Source of the DNA: Stenogyne calaminthoides
Lineage: Eukaryota > Streptophyta > Magnoliopsida > Lamiales > Lamiaceae
DNA: 64,000 nucleotides
Direction of reading: 5' to 3'
NCBI GenBank assembly: GCA_037126765.1
Contig: JBBCBC010000012.1
Location: forward strand, 1 to 64,000
Made by a program: the position numbers and the translations under genes. Under the pieces are notes generated by a model that was not told the DNA's origin, made no database searches, and worked only from the letters and a program-made list of their open reading frames with translations. Every line of letters starts with the position of its first letter. The first letter of the stretch is position 1. Of this stretch, positions 23,545 through 36,900 are shown piece after piece.

Positions 23545-24164
23545 CCTTACCCTTGCGATCATATCCAGATCAACATGCTTCAGCATGATATTAAAATTTA
23601 CTGATTAGAATTTCAAAATGATGTGTAGAAGAGAATTTATTGAAAGCCATTCAACACATCTTTCAAATTCTATTCGAAAATAATCAAAATCGAAAAAAGT
23701 TTAGGCTTTAAGTTGATAAAGAAATCTGGTGGGTGCCGAACCGTTTCTTTAACTTGAGCGAGTGAAGAATGTCTCCCTTTCGTTGTTGGGGATGAAAAAT
23801 ATTTCTTGGTGGGTGTAGACTATGGAATGGGTGTAAATTGTATGTAAAAGACTAGAAAATTGAGCAGATAAACTCAATAATCCGTGTATGAAGTAAAATA
23901 ACGAGGGATAGACAGCGCCATTTTTTTAAAAAGGTCAAATGATGACTCGAAGAATTCGACGCACAAGAGCAAAACGGAAGCCCAAGACTTAGGTTAGAAA
24001 AAAGTAGTACAAGAGCACAAACAAGACTACAAAAGATAATGTGCAAATAATAGAGTCCATAAGACCCAAAAACGATATTTAACTTTTTAAAACCCAAATT
24101 AAATATGGAGGCCATGGTGACAACAAAGACAGTATCGAGTGAGACACTTACACAAGTCAGTAAA

Positions 24165-27100
24165 TTAAACTTTCTTGACATCCGATGAAAGAAGACCCAT
24201 CTGCTCCGTGAGTTCAGCCATGTTCTGAGTTTTGTTCCAACCATTCTCAGTCCCTTTCGTTTCATTTCCTTCTAGAAGATCGTCGGATAGATTAAGTTGC
24301 ATCTCCAGATCACCTGGAGGTGGGCTCTCGAGGAACTTTTCCCAAAATGGGTCAGTAGCATCCGGAAGATCTGGTATATCCTCATCTAGCAAGTTGCTGT
24401 CCCAATCTAGATCAAACGGGATCTTGCTACTCTCACCCGTCATTGATGATGCAGATTCCAAGAAAATGTCATTCGCCGCTTCGGGACCCACAGTACCAGC
24501 ATTGCTATCAGGCACCATCTGTGACAGCTCGGGTATTATAGCATCTGGCAGTGGAAGGGTTTCACCTCCAATCACAGGACTCCCACCTGGAAGTTGAATA
24601 TTCGAAGTTTCAATAGAAGGTGATTGGGACTCTGATGGTACGAATTTGAGCCCGTGTATAGGGGTTACGTCTTGAAGAGTCACTCCTGAGGTGTGTTTGG
24701 CAGAACTTCCACATTCACCATCACTAATCAAGAAACTATCAGCAGGATTTCCAAAATTTTCTAACCTAGGAGACGAATTCATTTTCATAATCTGTCTCAG
24801 CATTGCTTGTGCTGCCTCGTTCATCTTTGGTTGGTATTTAACAATCCGACCATCTGAGGAATTATTCTCCGCAACGCCATCCTCCTGCTTAAGCCTCCGT
24901 TTTTTGTTCGTTTGCATCATCCGTTGGTTGGTATCATTAGGCTGCTGCATGAACTGGGCAAGAAATCCAGGGCTGTTGACAGCTTTTGCAAGAAAAGACA
25001 TCATCTGCTGTTGGCGTTGTTCCATGCCCTGAAGACGCTCGACCATAGTTTGTAACTGATTATCGGTAGTTTGTTGCTGTTGTCTTAATCTGACGAGCTC
25101 CTGCATAAGGACGTTTTTGTCCCTTTTAAGCCTCTCAACTTCCTCTTCAAGCCCGAATTTCCCAACCTCGACACACGCTCCAACTGACGAATTCTGCACA
25201 TTCGGCTGCTGTTGGTGCTGAGGATGTCCGTGTGCGGGTTTTCTGCGGGTGATGGTTTTAAGGAGATGTCTTTGTCCTCTTAAAAATCCCTCGTTGGCAA
25301 ACACCCAGTGGTCAGGATCAACCTTTCTGAAACCCTGTTGAAACGAACCCCGTAAAGGAAGTAAAATAGAACGATTAAAAAAATTACAATGAGAAACACG
25401 TTAAATAACAGATATACAAAGAATATAATGACTATTAACAAAAAAGGAAGTCTAAGATCTAATATTAATAACAGAATTCTTCAGCCACACCATGCGCAAG
25501 AAACATACTGCAATTGCATTAGCCAATTGGTAAAAATAGCATAGACATATTCTTTAAACATAAGCTAATTGCTCTTCTTGAATTGAAATTATTCCTGACT
25601 GAATAATCCAATAGAAAATACAAAAATTGAATTGGAAGGATTCAATCCTCTGAATTAAAGAGCTATAATGAACATACAACTAACCAACATAATCCAATTT
25701 AAAAAAGAGTCTGAATAAACATTTTTTCTCTTATTGATTGTGGACAGAGTGAATGTCAATGACGAACGAATATAGCCTTTTTCTCTTTATACTTTTATGG
25801 GCTTAGCAGGTGTTGCATTTTAATTAGAGGAGTGTCAATGCATTTTGTTCTCAAGTGAACTTGACCACAGGCTCTGTGCTGAGGACTATTTCAGTGTTTG
25901 TGAAAGTGGATAGCAAAGTATGCAGTTGAATAGCGAGAGTACACTAGAAAAAACCAAAGACATAGAATGAATTAGCACTTGACTGGAGTAGATTTGTTCA
26001 CAGTTAAAGAAAATCATTTAGAGCACGCAAGTAGATTAAGGGGGTGTTTGAAAACTCAAGTGAGGGGCCTAGAATAACGTTTTTCTTTTAAAGCTATCCC
26101 CTCACAGCTTTTAGATTCTATAAGTGCTTCTCACTATTGAATAGTGGTTGCAAACACCACCTAAAAGTGTTTGGCAATCTCTGATTTGATGAGATTTCAA
26201 GAAATCTACGAGTCCCGTAAATTAGGGAAGTACAACAAAGTTTGGATTCAGGTTTGAGAAAGATTCTGGATAAGCTACAGAAATCCCCTTAAAATTAAAT
26301 AGGCATATGCATTTGACAACAAAAATGAGATAACATTTCTATCCTTGCTCCTCACCAGAACATTTATTTAGAGGTATTGTAGTAACAAGATTCATGTTCT
26401 GCATCCTAATATCCTATTATTTCTCAAGTACCAAAATAGCTTTTAGAACTGAATGCTAGATCCTCTAAAGCAATTTCGGATCATGGACTCGGACGCAAGT
26501 TATGCGACTTTTTTTCCCAACAATAACTGTAAAGAACCATGCAACTCTTTCTCATACATGGTGCTAAAATCTCAATCAACTCATTGTCAACAACCAACAC
26601 TTGTAACACTTCATTGTGCTTATCCTAGACTCATAGCACGAAAATTTCTAGGAAAGTATAAATGAAATATGATCACGATGAAGTTTTCGTAGAGAAAATT
26701 CAGCATCTTCATCATTCCATATGACACTAAAAAGAGTATTTACAATTTGATCATTCACCAGCTTCGTTACCAGTTTCACTATTTTCATTTATCGAGATAA
26801 GTTCATGTGTGGAAGTCCAAATTATGCATCTAGCTGATCTTAACACATAAAACCCAACAAAATCCCCAAACTTCAAGTGGAGACGATTCCATGATACATT
26901 CAAAACAACATACCAAGTTCCCAATAATACAAGGCATAATCTCACATGTAAAGAATGAAAGAAGGTAAAATCAAACGAAACCATATTAAATATTTGATAG
27001 TAGTATTCACTAGTTATGAACATTCAAAGTAAATAACCCCCACCCCAAAACTAAACCTCAAAAAGAAAAAACATTCAGAAGAATCAGAACAATGAGAATA

Positions 27101-27426
27101 AACCTAGTAACTGAAGAAGAGCGCGAGGCAAGAGAACATACGTAAGTATTCAACTGACGAACAAAGCTGGAGAAATTATTGTGCTTGAAGTACTTGGGTA
27201 GCAAATCTCGCGCGAACTCAGCAGAGTCCCACACCACGAAGCTGTTATTGGTGGAGCTCCACGACACTACTTTGTCCGTGCTAGGGTCATCCACCATGTC
27301 GTACGTCTTCACCAGAAACGGCGGCGGAGCGTTCGCCACCGGCATCGGCGCGGGCGGAGGAGCCGCTCCTCCTCCATCGCCTCCGCCCTTAGTAACACTA
27401 GACGAAGAAGAAGACGCCGCATCCAT
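24165..27426 (-). CDS. HSFA1: Heat-shock transcription factor, class A1
   Basis: Two exons, 27426-27142 and 25334-24165, joined by a GT-AG intron at the position conserved in plant HSFs inside the DNA-binding domain (RQLNTY|GFRKV). The product is 484 residues. The DNA-binding domain spans residues ~34-127 (PPFLVKTYDMVDD to HLLKTITRRKP). The HR-A/B coiled coil (~155-225, EEEVERLKRDKNVLMQEL) is the long class A type, followed by an NLS (KKRRLK, ~239-244). C-terminal aromatic/acidic AHA motifs include FDLDWDSNLL and DPFWEKFLES (~423-432), and a nuclear-export-like end is MAELTEQMGLL (~467). Class A1 factors are master activators of the heat response. The A1a/b/d subtype is not decided. The intron holds a Tourist-like MITE. 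Confidence 0.93.
26040..26161. mobile_element. Tourist-like MITE in the HSF intron
   Basis: 122 bp with imperfect inverted ends GGGGGTGTTTGA and TTGCAAACACCACC, flanked by TAA on both sides. A 3 bp T(A/T)A target and this end sequence fit PIF/Harbinger (Tourist) MITEs. Confidence 0.6.
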
Positions 27427-28957
27427 ATGAGTACACTACATACATCAAATAACAAATATCAAAGATGTTCCAATCATGAAATTTAGTGTATGAAATTAAA
27501 TTCCGACAATTTAGGGTTTCGTTTTGAAAGAAGAGGAAAAAAACCCTAGGATTTGGAAATTATACGTATAAAAAAGTTTGTTTGTCTGCAAAATTGGGAG
27601 CGAGTGGTTTGTACGGTCACGGGGAAGCGGTGGATTTTAGAACTGGCATGGCAAGTGGGTCAACTTGTTTATGCCATTTTTTTTCATTAAGAAAATAGCA
27701 AGAAATTCTATTTTTGAATGAATAGTGAAAATAATAAAAGTGTGATTAGATAGGGGAAACAAATTGAGGTAGTGTATATAAAACTTGTTAATTGCGAAAT
27801 TAATTTCATATTTATAAATATAATTTTTTAGTCATCATGATTAATATATTATTTTATAATATAAATTATTCATTTTTAATTATCACTATTAATATTTATA
27901 TTGTAAAATAAGTTACATTGTTCAATATTATGAATAATGTATTATTTATAAAGCAAAAAAAACAATATCCTTAATTATCACAATTATTATATTTCAATAA
28001 TATAAGTCAATACTCTTTATTAATTTTACAGATTTTATGTGAAATTTCATCACCCAATACTCTTTAAATAAATAATTATAATTTGTTTAATGTTATATTT
28101 TTATATTTAAATAATATTTTAACATTTTTAATATTGATAATATTGAGAACTCAAAATCTTATTTAAATATTATTATGACAATAAGATTAATTCTTAATTT
28201 TAAAAATCATTTCTAAAAGACAATTCAAAACAATGTTGATAAATTGATTTATCACAAATACGGAGTATTCTATTAGATAAAAAAACTTGCAAATTTTACG
28301 TTGAGAATTACTATTATTTTAAACTAATCTTCATTTGTATTGATTCTAAATTAAATTTAAATACTTTCCTGTCCAAAAAAAAAATAAAATTAAATACTTA
28401 CACTAAACTATGAAGAAGCAAATTTCATCATTTATTCATATTTATTATTTTAATTTCAACCATCTACAATTTTTTTTTTTTTTAATTCAATGGCATATTT
28501 TCCCATCTTGGCAGTAAAGCAAACTGTTACTACAACAAACAAAAGTGAAGATCAAAGTATAATGAAGAGAATACAAGTGATAAACTGGTTCAAAACTTTA
28601 TAGTATATAGATTGTCATTCTTTTCTTTTATCGGTTTTGATAGAACCAGATGGTGGGTTTCCTACGGAGTCCAATACGTACATAAAACACTTGTATATTT
28701 ATAGCATAGTACAAGCAATTAATGCACGTATTAGGCTTCACAAGAAATCCACCATCGGGTTTCTTTTATAACGAAAATTTATATGAGAAAGCCTTTATAT
28801 CAATTCCTGCATGTTCAAGTCCAACACAGCAGGTACTCATTCCTAGTCATTCTATTCACTTATAATTCGAAACAACAAGAGATAATAAGCAGTAAGTATT
28901 ACTACCAAGAGAATTTCTTGCATCACAAAGCCTGCAGTTTTTATCTTCTGTATTCTT
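27427..28957. other. Spacer between HSF and the Mg2+ transporter
   Basis: The part next to 27427 holds the HSF 5' UTR and promoter on the minus strand. The rest, to ~28500, is very AT-rich with no coding potential. The 3' UTR of the MRS2 gene should lie just left of 28958. I saw no clear heat-shock element or TATA box. Confidence 0.4.
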
Positions 28958-31900
28958 CTACAGCGGCATCAGTCTTCTATGCTTGAAAAACCACAGAAAC
29001 GTGCAAAAAATGACGGCTCCACATAATCCCGTGATTATTAGGACCCACTTGAACCCAGTAGGTTCATCGAACATCTTTATTGGAAAATTCATTCCAAATA
29101 TCCCAGCTACCACTCCAAATATTGCCACCACAAAAGTTGCAGTAGTTAGTAACAGCTCAAACTGTATAAGCTGGTTTCGAACGTTATCCTGCATACACAT
29201 TAGAAGGTGGAATACCCAAACTCAGCCCCTTGTGAAAGAATAGAAACTTGATTTTAACAGGTTCCACTCGTTTTTAGCTAGGAGAAAGTAACACTGTATG
29301 AACTTGGTTCACATGACCTCAATCCAATTTTGACCCACTAACAAAATGTGTTTAACAAAACCTTGTATATAGGATCCATTTAAGGTTTGTTGGGTAGGAT
29401 CAATGGATTCCACGGATCTAAGATCTTTAAACCAAGTTCATACAAGTTTTTGACGCATGACTCTAAGTGCAGCTTCATTAGCAATAACATTGTTAAACCA
29501 AAGCTCACTTAAATCATCATTCTAAACCATGATGCATCGAAAGTGGAAGAATCTTTTACAACCTAGATTCTTTGCTTTGAAAGGTTCATGCATTTAAAGA
29601 ATGAGTCAAAATATGCAACGATACTGATACAATTAATTTATTGTCTTAATATTATTATAGCTATGGCTTTTACAGGATTAAATCCTGCCCAAGCAACAAC
29701 TGTTGTTTCCCAAATTCTATGATTCGTTTGATATCCTAACGACATAAAACAACACATACAAATAAGACTCAAAACCTAAACCCTAACTTATCCCGCAAGC
29801 AATAAAACCCACGGGCTGTTTATTGATTCAGTGTATATTGTAAAAAGCAATCAACTAAGTGTACAAAGAGCAGATTGTATGTGTGGTTGAAAGAGAAACA
29901 GAGTATTCATACCAGCTGAATGTTGATGAAGTCTTCTGTATCATCAATATACTCCTTCAGCTGATATTATACAAGAAACTTGTTGATACCATGGGAAGGC
30001 GGGTAAGGTGAATTGAAATTAAATACTCCCTCTGTTCCAAATTATCTGTCTGATTCTATCCAAAATGGTGTTCCTAATTAGTTATCACTTTGCTAATATA
30101 ATATCAACAAAAATTTACCCTTTTTTTCCACCAATACCCCTTTAAATACTAACCGTCTTCTAGATAGTCTTCTGATATCCTAATTAATGAGAACATAATA
30201 GTCTTTTGATATCCTAATTAATGAAAAATTGGTTTGTGTGAATAAGATAAAATCAGACTAATAATTAGGAATGGAGGGAGTATCATGGTAATGGGTTATA
30301 CCGAAGTTAGTTTGTTTAGGGTGCTGTCAATGACAACAAAGTAGGCCTCCAACAACATTTCCAGCTCTTCAATATTCTCAGTGACACTTTCTGAGCTCCT
30401 GACACTTTCATGTCTGCTCCTTGCTATGCTGAGGCATTTCTCAAGCTTCCTACTGCTATCAGGGGGTGAAGAAACTGGGGAAACGGGAGCTGAGATAGAT
30501 ATTCCACCATCGTTCGATCGATACCCTATCAAAGATTGATCGCCATAAAATGATGATTCCATTCGACTTTTCTTCTCAGTTAGATACATTTCAGCCATGT
30601 CTCCATCATCATCCATTAATTGCTCTATCTCATCCCTAACCTAGATGACAATAATTCATCTTTCAGGGGAGTAGAAATCATAGAGAAAAGACTGAGATCA
30701 ATCTGGAAAATATGAATATGTTAACTACACATACCTTTTGAACTCTTCGTGTTAGTGCAACAAGTCTGCTTTTTAGTCTACGAACCCGTTCTAAATTCAG
30801 TGTACTGATCTTTGAAGTAAGTTCATCCAACAGTGGGTATGCTTCAATCTCTAATTCTGCTGCCTGATCAAGTTTTAATATTTCCGGTGTATAGATTTAA
30901 TGAGTGCATAAGTACAATAAAGTGTATTACTAGGAACAAAAAAAAGGTTGAAGTCATAGTTGCTTCATTGCTTCCTAAATTTTAAGATTTCGACATTCAG
31001 TTAAAGAAAGAAATAATAAAAACAAGATCACCCAAATTGTATCAAGATTCAATCCAGTAGTTTTACACGTGAACAAGCTATATCATGATATATCAGAAAA
31101 TTGGTAGACCGAGCTAAATCTACTAGAGTATCGCATGCAATATGGCACACATACATTGCATACTTTCAACTGCAATTATAATGTCCGCTACTGACCAGAA
31201 TCTCCACATACTAAAATCTGGATAAGAAAATCAATTTTGGAAGATTTCTAACTGGAAGATAAATTGCATAGAAATCATTATGTAACGTTCTGTCTAATAT
31301 CTAATGGAACTTCAACTGCTGGTTTATATTACAATCATTTGTAGTTTAATAACATAAAAGAAATCAAAAAGTGAAGTCGGTAAGGTGGTGTTTGTTTTGG
31401 GTTTCAAAAATCAGGTTTTCAATGTACAAATCTAAATCTGGTTCTACTTCAGGATTTTGACATCCGGTTTTATAAAATCCCAACTACAACAACCTACTAT
31501 CACACTATCCAATAGAATTAATTCTCTCTCCTTACACTTTAACATATTTAAATCATAGCTCACATCATCCAATCATTAAAATCACAATCAACAACAACAT
31601 AAAAATATAACATCATTCACTCTTACGCATTTTTTTGACATAAAGTTAAATTCCACCTTATAAAAAAATCTCAAACCAAACACGCACCTAACTATTATCA
31701 GGACTCAAAATCCCTAAATTTCAAATACCGGTTTTTAAAAATCGCTTAAAACCCAAAACAAACATCACCCAAAGGTTCAAGCAATCATATTGATTAGTCC
31801 TCATAAAATTTTACGAAACTGAGAGGCAATCAAAGAGTATTTGCAGCAAGGTTCTAAGACACGTACCTGAGTATCAAGAAAAGTACAGGCAGCCTCCAAA

Positions 31901-32460
31901 GCAACTTCAAGAGCTCTGAACTCAAAGGGCAGGTAATCTGGAGAAGTGTTTGTATACATGTTGTCAAAATTTCTGCTTCCCCCTCTCCTTCTGCTTAATT
32001 TTGGACTTTCAGATTGCCAAACTTCACCAACTCCAGCAGCTTGCAATCGTCTTTGCAGTTCCACCACATACTGCAGCACATAGCTATCAAGCGAGTTTAA
32101 GAGCAGAACCTCATCTGCAGTAATGATGCATCGAATCTGCTCAAGATTTACGACAATTGCCTTCTCTCTACCCAGAATAGTTGATGGGTAAACGAATAAC
32201 GGGTCTAATAACCTAAGATCACGTGCGGGAAGATCACAACGACGCATCATTGTGAATTTATCAAACTCGATTACTTGGGAATACCCAGATACATCAACAC
32301 GTATCCATGATCGAAGGCCTTGCCCACGCTTTTTCAGGCCAGAAACATCTACTCCCTGAATCGGGGTACGGCCAGAGGCAGAAGGCCGGTATGAAACATC
32401 TCTCAGATTAACAGCTGATGCAGGTTTTGGTGGGAGCAGACGCTCTTTGAGGTCTGCCAT
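28958..32460 (-). CDS. MRS2-1: Magnesium transporter MRS2-1/MGT2-type (CorA family)
   Basis: Five coding exons on the minus strand: 32460-31867, 30863-30735, 30640-30302, 29960-29913, 29188-28958. All junctions are GT-AG and in frame; the product is 446 residues (Arabidopsis MRS2-1 is ~442). Start MADLKERLLPPKPAS matches the family. The N-terminal domain contains MRRCDLPARDLRLLDPLFVY and the helical region VRRLKSRLVALTRRVQKVRD. Two C-terminal membrane helices (~386-402 and ~415-437) enclose the signature GMN (402-404). The family forms pentameric Mg2+ channels in plastid, vacuolar or other membranes; location here is not decided. A likely acceptor (TTTACTCTGCAG) lies just upstream of the ATG, so a 5' UTR intron is probable, and the Copia element at 32566 would lie inside it. 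Confidence 0.93.
29294..29448. repeat. Short inverted-repeat element in an MRS2-1 intron
   Basis: CTGTATGAACTTGGTTCAC at 29294-29312 is matched in inverted orientation by AAACCAAGTTCATACAAG at 29431-29448. The spacing of ~155 bp is consistent with a small MITE or its remnant. Confidence 0.5.
30026..30280. mobile_element. Stowaway-like MITE in an MRS2-1 intron
   Basis: 255 bp, CTCCCTCTGTTCCAAATTAT at one end and ATAATTAGGAATGGAGGGAG at the other, flanked by TA. It lies in the intron between the third and fourth coding exons. Confidence 0.82.
31384..31770. mobile_element. Tourist-like MITE in an MRS2-1 intron
   Basis: 387 bp with inverted ends GGTGGTGTTTGTTTTGGGTT and AAACCCAAAACAAACATCACC. 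Flanks are TAA and AAA, close to the 3 bp target of PIF/Harbinger elements. Confidence 0.7.
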
Positions 32461-33010
32461 CGCCAAGAATTTGCAACTGCAGAGTAAAGATGAAGTAAAT
32501 GAGTGGTAAATTTGTAAACTGAAAAACACAAAAACTTCTATGGACCCAGGTTCACATGAACTTTCTATTGGGTTGTGGAGACCGGAGGCAGACCACGGGA
32601 GACGCTTGACCAGTGCCCGAGGTCGAGCACTATTGCTCGGTCGAGCGCTCCCCCATTCCAGTGCCATCGGGGCGCTCGAGCTAGCAAGTTGATCGAGCAG
32701 AACCGCTCGACCAAATGCCCTGGTCGAGCGGTTCCGGAAGCCCAGACGCGGATTTAGGGTTTTTAGGCCCAGTCTCATATAAATACTTTTTGACTCATTG
32801 TATTTGTCTCTCTTGTACTGTACGAAAAACACACGAAAATAGTGAATCTCCTGGCTTGGTAGTGCCCCCAGACGTAGTCATTCCTGACGAACTGGGTAAC
32901 CAAATTGTTTTTCCTTAATTCGTTGTTCCATTATTTTCTCCTATAATTGCTTTAATTCCTAACAACTGGTATCAAGAGCATCGGGTTAAAGGGATCTGTG
33001 GAGAGCAATT

Positions 33011-33849
33011 ATGATGGCTGAAGGGAAATCGCCTGTTGAGAAGTTTGATGAAACGGATTTTGGATTCTGGAAATTGCAGATCGAAGATTACCTGTACGGT
33101 AAAGATCTGTATCAACCGTTGGGTGAAAAACCTGAAGAGATGAAGGACGACGAGTGGAAGTTGCTGGATAGGAAGACGATGAGCGTGGTTCGTCTGTCGT
33201 TATCCAGGAACGTCGCCCTACATACGGTGAAAGCAAAAACCACAAAGGAGATGCTGGAGATATTGACTGAGATGTATGAAAAACCGTCTGCAGCGAACAA
33301 GGTTCATCTGATGCGGAGGTTATTCAACCTGAGGATGGCGGAGGATACTATGGTAGCCAACCATCTCAACGAGTTCAATGTTTTGATGATGAGGTTAAAG
33401 CCCATATTTTGTTGTCTTCTTTACCAGAAAGTTGAAGTGGGACAGTAACGGCTGTTAGTGCTTCAGCAGGTAAAGTGAAACTGAAATTTGATGAAGTTAG
33501 GGATCTGGTCATGAGCGAAGAAATTCGCAGGAAAGAGTTGGGTGTGGCCACAAAATCTGCTTTGAGTGCGGGAAGCAGAGGCAGATCTGAATCCAAGGGG
33601 AAGCCAAATCAGGGTAGATCGAAGTCAAGGGGCAAAGATAAGCCCAAGAAGGATAAGAGTAAAGTTGAGTGTTATAAATGTCATGAACTTGGTCATTACA
33701 AAAGTGAGTGCAAGGCACAAGGGAATGAACCAAAGAAGAATGACAACTCAGCAAATGTTGCCACTGATGAGGACTCAGATGCATTGATTCTGAGTGTAAG
33801 CAGTCCATTGGAGTCGTGGGTGTTAGATTACGGAGCATCGTTTCATTAG
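33011..33849 (+). pseudogene. Copia gag with zinc knuckle, then start of protease
   Basis: Gag opens at the ATG 33011 (MMAEGKSPVEKFDETDFGF) and reads well to about 33395. A deletion and a stop in place of a likely Trp codon (LPES*SGT, near 33468) follow. The next open part holds CYKCHELGHYKSEC, a C-x2-C-x4-H-x4-C knuckle, and ends in a damaged protease start (SWVLDYGASFH) at a stop at 33849. In this family the protease motif is normally D-S/T-G; here it reads DYG. Confidence 0.8.
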
Positions 33850-34830
33850 ATGCGGAATCTTTGGCGTAATGAAAAAAGTACACAGGGAACTTTGGGAAGG
33901 TTTATCTAGGCGATGATGAGCCTCTCGGAAATCAAAGGGAAGGGAATGTTCGGATTAAGACACCAAATGGGACGTGTTACAATTGAAAGATGTGAGACAT
34001 ATTCACGGTTTGAAGAGGAATTTGATTTCGGTTGGGCAACTTGATGGCGAGGGCTACAAGGTGACCTTTGGGTGTAACTTCGTGGAAGATATCCAAATGT
34101 GTCATGGTAGTGACTCGTGGAAATAAAGAGGGGCGTTGTATATGACAGCAACACCGGGATAGCATTGCTCTTTTGCAAGTGAAAAAAGGGAATGCAAATT
34201 TGTGGCATTGTCGCTCACGCCACTTGAGTGAAAAGGGATGAAAGTTATGTGCTCGAAGGGTAAACCGGACCTCAAGGCAGTTGACATTGGTTTTGTGAGG
34301 ACTGTGTATTCGGAAAAGTAAAAGGGTGAGTTTTTTTTGAAGGGAGGCGGGGACTTTGAAGAAGAAGTTGGAGTTAGTTCACGAGTGATTTGTGGGGTCA
34401 AAGACAAGTGACATCTCTTGGTGGAGCATCATATTACATGACTTTCATTGGCGACTCTACGAGGAAGGTATGGGTTTATTTCTTGAAAAATAAGTCGATG
34501 TCTTTAATGCTTTTCGTGAAATGGAATGCTCTTGTAGAAACCGAAAGCGAGTCTCAAGGTGAAGTGTTTGAGATCCGATAATGGTGGAGAGTACGAGCTC
34601 GTGAGTTCAAAGGATTCTCGCGTGAGGCGAATGGAATCCGAATGGAAAAAGTGAGAGGAACCCCCCACGTGAGAATGGGCGTGGCGCGTAACGTATGAAC
34701 AAGACCCTATGTGAGCGTCTTTAGAAGCATGAGATTGAAGTGTGAGCCGCCAAAGATGTTTTTGGGCGAGGCGCGTTAACACAACAACTTACTTGATAAG
34801 CGAGAGGACCCTCAACTCCTTTGGAAAATG
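33850..34830 (+). pseudogene. Copia protease-integrase region, heavily frame-shifted
   Basis: Short matches to Copia protease and integrase appear in all three plus frames (for example VRHIHGLKRNLISVGQLDG-like and LWHCRSRHLSEKG-like segments). The frame changes every few tens of bases through single-base gains and losses, many near short runs of the same base. Neighbouring segments are far less damaged. Confidence 0.65.
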
Positions 34831-35771
34831 GCATTCGGAGGAGGTGCGGTCGAGGAAATGAGGTAAATCTGGTTTTTCTTCGAGTATTTGGGTGTGTTGC
34901 ATATGTTCATGTTGATGCTATGAGTAGAAGTAAGTTAGATGCTAAATCTGTTAAGTGTACGTTTGTTGGATGTGGCGGTGATGAATTTGGCTATCGATTT
35001 TGGGATGAGGAAAACCGAAAGATAATTCGAAGTCGAGATGTCATATTTAATGAACAGGTGATATACAAGGACATGTTGTGGATATCCAAAGAAGGTGGTT
35101 CTGAGTCTCGGGTTGTAGAATTAGACATTTCGAACTCGGGTGGGAGCAAGGGGGTTCTAGATGATCAGGTGATTGTTGATGAAGAACCAAGTACACCACC
35201 GCCAACAATTCCGCTGCGGAGATCCACGAGAGATCGGAGATCTCCTGATAGGTATTCACCCTCCCTTCATTATTTATTGTTAACTGATGGTGGTGAACCT
35301 GAATGTTATGCAGAGGCCACACATAGTGAACATGTGGACAAGTGGAAACTTGCAATGGATGATGAGATGAATTCATTGATGACCAACGGAACTTGGGAGC
35401 TAGTTGAGCTTCCTAAGGGCAAGAAAACACTGCAAAACAAGTGGGTTTCTGAGAATAAAGAGGAGGTCGATGGAAGCAAACGCTACAAGGCAAGATTGGT
35501 TGTGAAGGGGTTTCAACAGAAACATGGTATTGACTATACCGATGTTTTTACTCCAGTGGTGAAGCTAACTACCATTCGATTAGTTCTGAGCCTGGTGGCT
35601 GCAGAAAATTTGGTGTTAGAACAAATGGATGTGAAAACCGCATTTCTTCATGGTGATTTAGATGAGGACATCTACATGAAGCAACCGGAGGGATACTTGT
35701 CTAAGGGGAGTAGTGAGCTAGTTTGCAAGTTGAAGAAGAGCTTGTATGGTCTGAAACAAGCTCCATTCTGA
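34820..35771 (+). pseudogene. Copia integrase C-terminus and reverse transcriptase, first part
   Basis: One open frame runs from the integrase tail (VFGCVAYVHVDAMSRSKLD, KCTFVGCGGDEFGYRFWDEE) through the linker into reverse transcriptase (WELVELPKGKK, KARLVVKGFQQKHGIDY, QMDVKTAFLHGDLDEDIYM, SLYGLKQAP). It stops at 35769-35771 just after the LYGLKQAP motif. Confidence 0.85.
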
Positions 35772-35872
35772 TTGGTACAAGAAGTTTGATGGGTTCATAC
35801 GAGATTAAGATCAATAGGTGTGAGGCTGACCATTGCTGTTAGTTCAAGAGGTATGATGATGGTTATATCATT

Positions 35873-36900
35873 TTGCTATTATATGTTGATGACATGTTGA
35901 TAGCAGACTATAGTGCTCGGGAGGTGAGCAAGTTGAAGGAACAATTGTCTGAAAGGTTTGCTATGAAGGACCTTGGAGAGGCCAAGCAAATCTTGGGTAT
36001 GCGAATCGACCGTGACAAGGTGGCAGGAAAATTGTATCTTTCACAGGTTGAATACATAAAGAAAGTCTTGGAGAGATTTAGTATGGAAGATGCAAAGTCA
36101 GTTCGGGTCCCGTTGGGAAGTCAGTTCAAACTATCCAACAAGGACTCATCTAGTAAAAAAGAGGAGGCGGACCTACATGCAAAACACTCCGTATGCTTCA
36201 AACAATTGGAAGTTTGATGTATGCAATGGTGTGTACAAGACCGGATATTACGGCGGTGGGAGTTGTTAGCGGTTTATGGGCAATCAAGTAAGTAAACATT
36301 GGGGAGGCGGTGAAGTGGATCCTTAGATACTTGAGAGGTACTTATTGAACAAGCTTTGTGCTTTGAGGGCAAAAGCGTTGGGTTAATGGGATATGTTGAT
36401 CTGAGACTTGACATCAAATGATCTCGACAAAAATGAGGAGTACTACGAGGGTATGTGTTTACTTTTGGTGGTACAACAATATCTTGGGCTTCTAAGTTGC
36501 AAAAGATCGTAGCTCGATCCATCGCTGCGAAGCGAGTGCGTTCGATCATCGAAATTTAGTAAAGAAATGGTTTGGTTGCGAGAATCATCGTGTGAGTTGG
36601 GGAAGGAGCAAAATGATAGTATTATGTATAGTGACAAATCGAGTGCTATTCACTTGGCAAAGAATTGACCTTTCACTCGAGGACGAAGCACATCGAGCTG
36701 AGGTATCATTATATTCGTTACCTCATTGAGAACAAGATCTTTACGGTGATGAAGATCCAGGAGAAGTGAGAATCCTGGCGACATGTTGACTAAGGTTGTG
36801 ACCTTAGAGAAGTTGAAGTTATGCATGACTTCAATTTGGCCTTGGAAGCGAAAGCATAAAAGACTACTACCAATGAGAGAGATCATTGAAAGCGGAGGAG
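35873..36900 (+). pseudogene. Copia reverse transcriptase catalytic part and RNase H remnant
   Basis: 35873-36217 contains the YVDD catalytic motif (LLYVDDMLIA) and MKDLGEAKQILGMRI. After about 36180 the RNase H region is broken by many frame changes down to the purine tract at ~36925. Confidence 0.8.

Noticed and set aside
24232..25032. Open frames on the plus strand across the HSF exon
   Set aside because: They are antisense shadows of a well-supported coding exon; no domain is readable in them.
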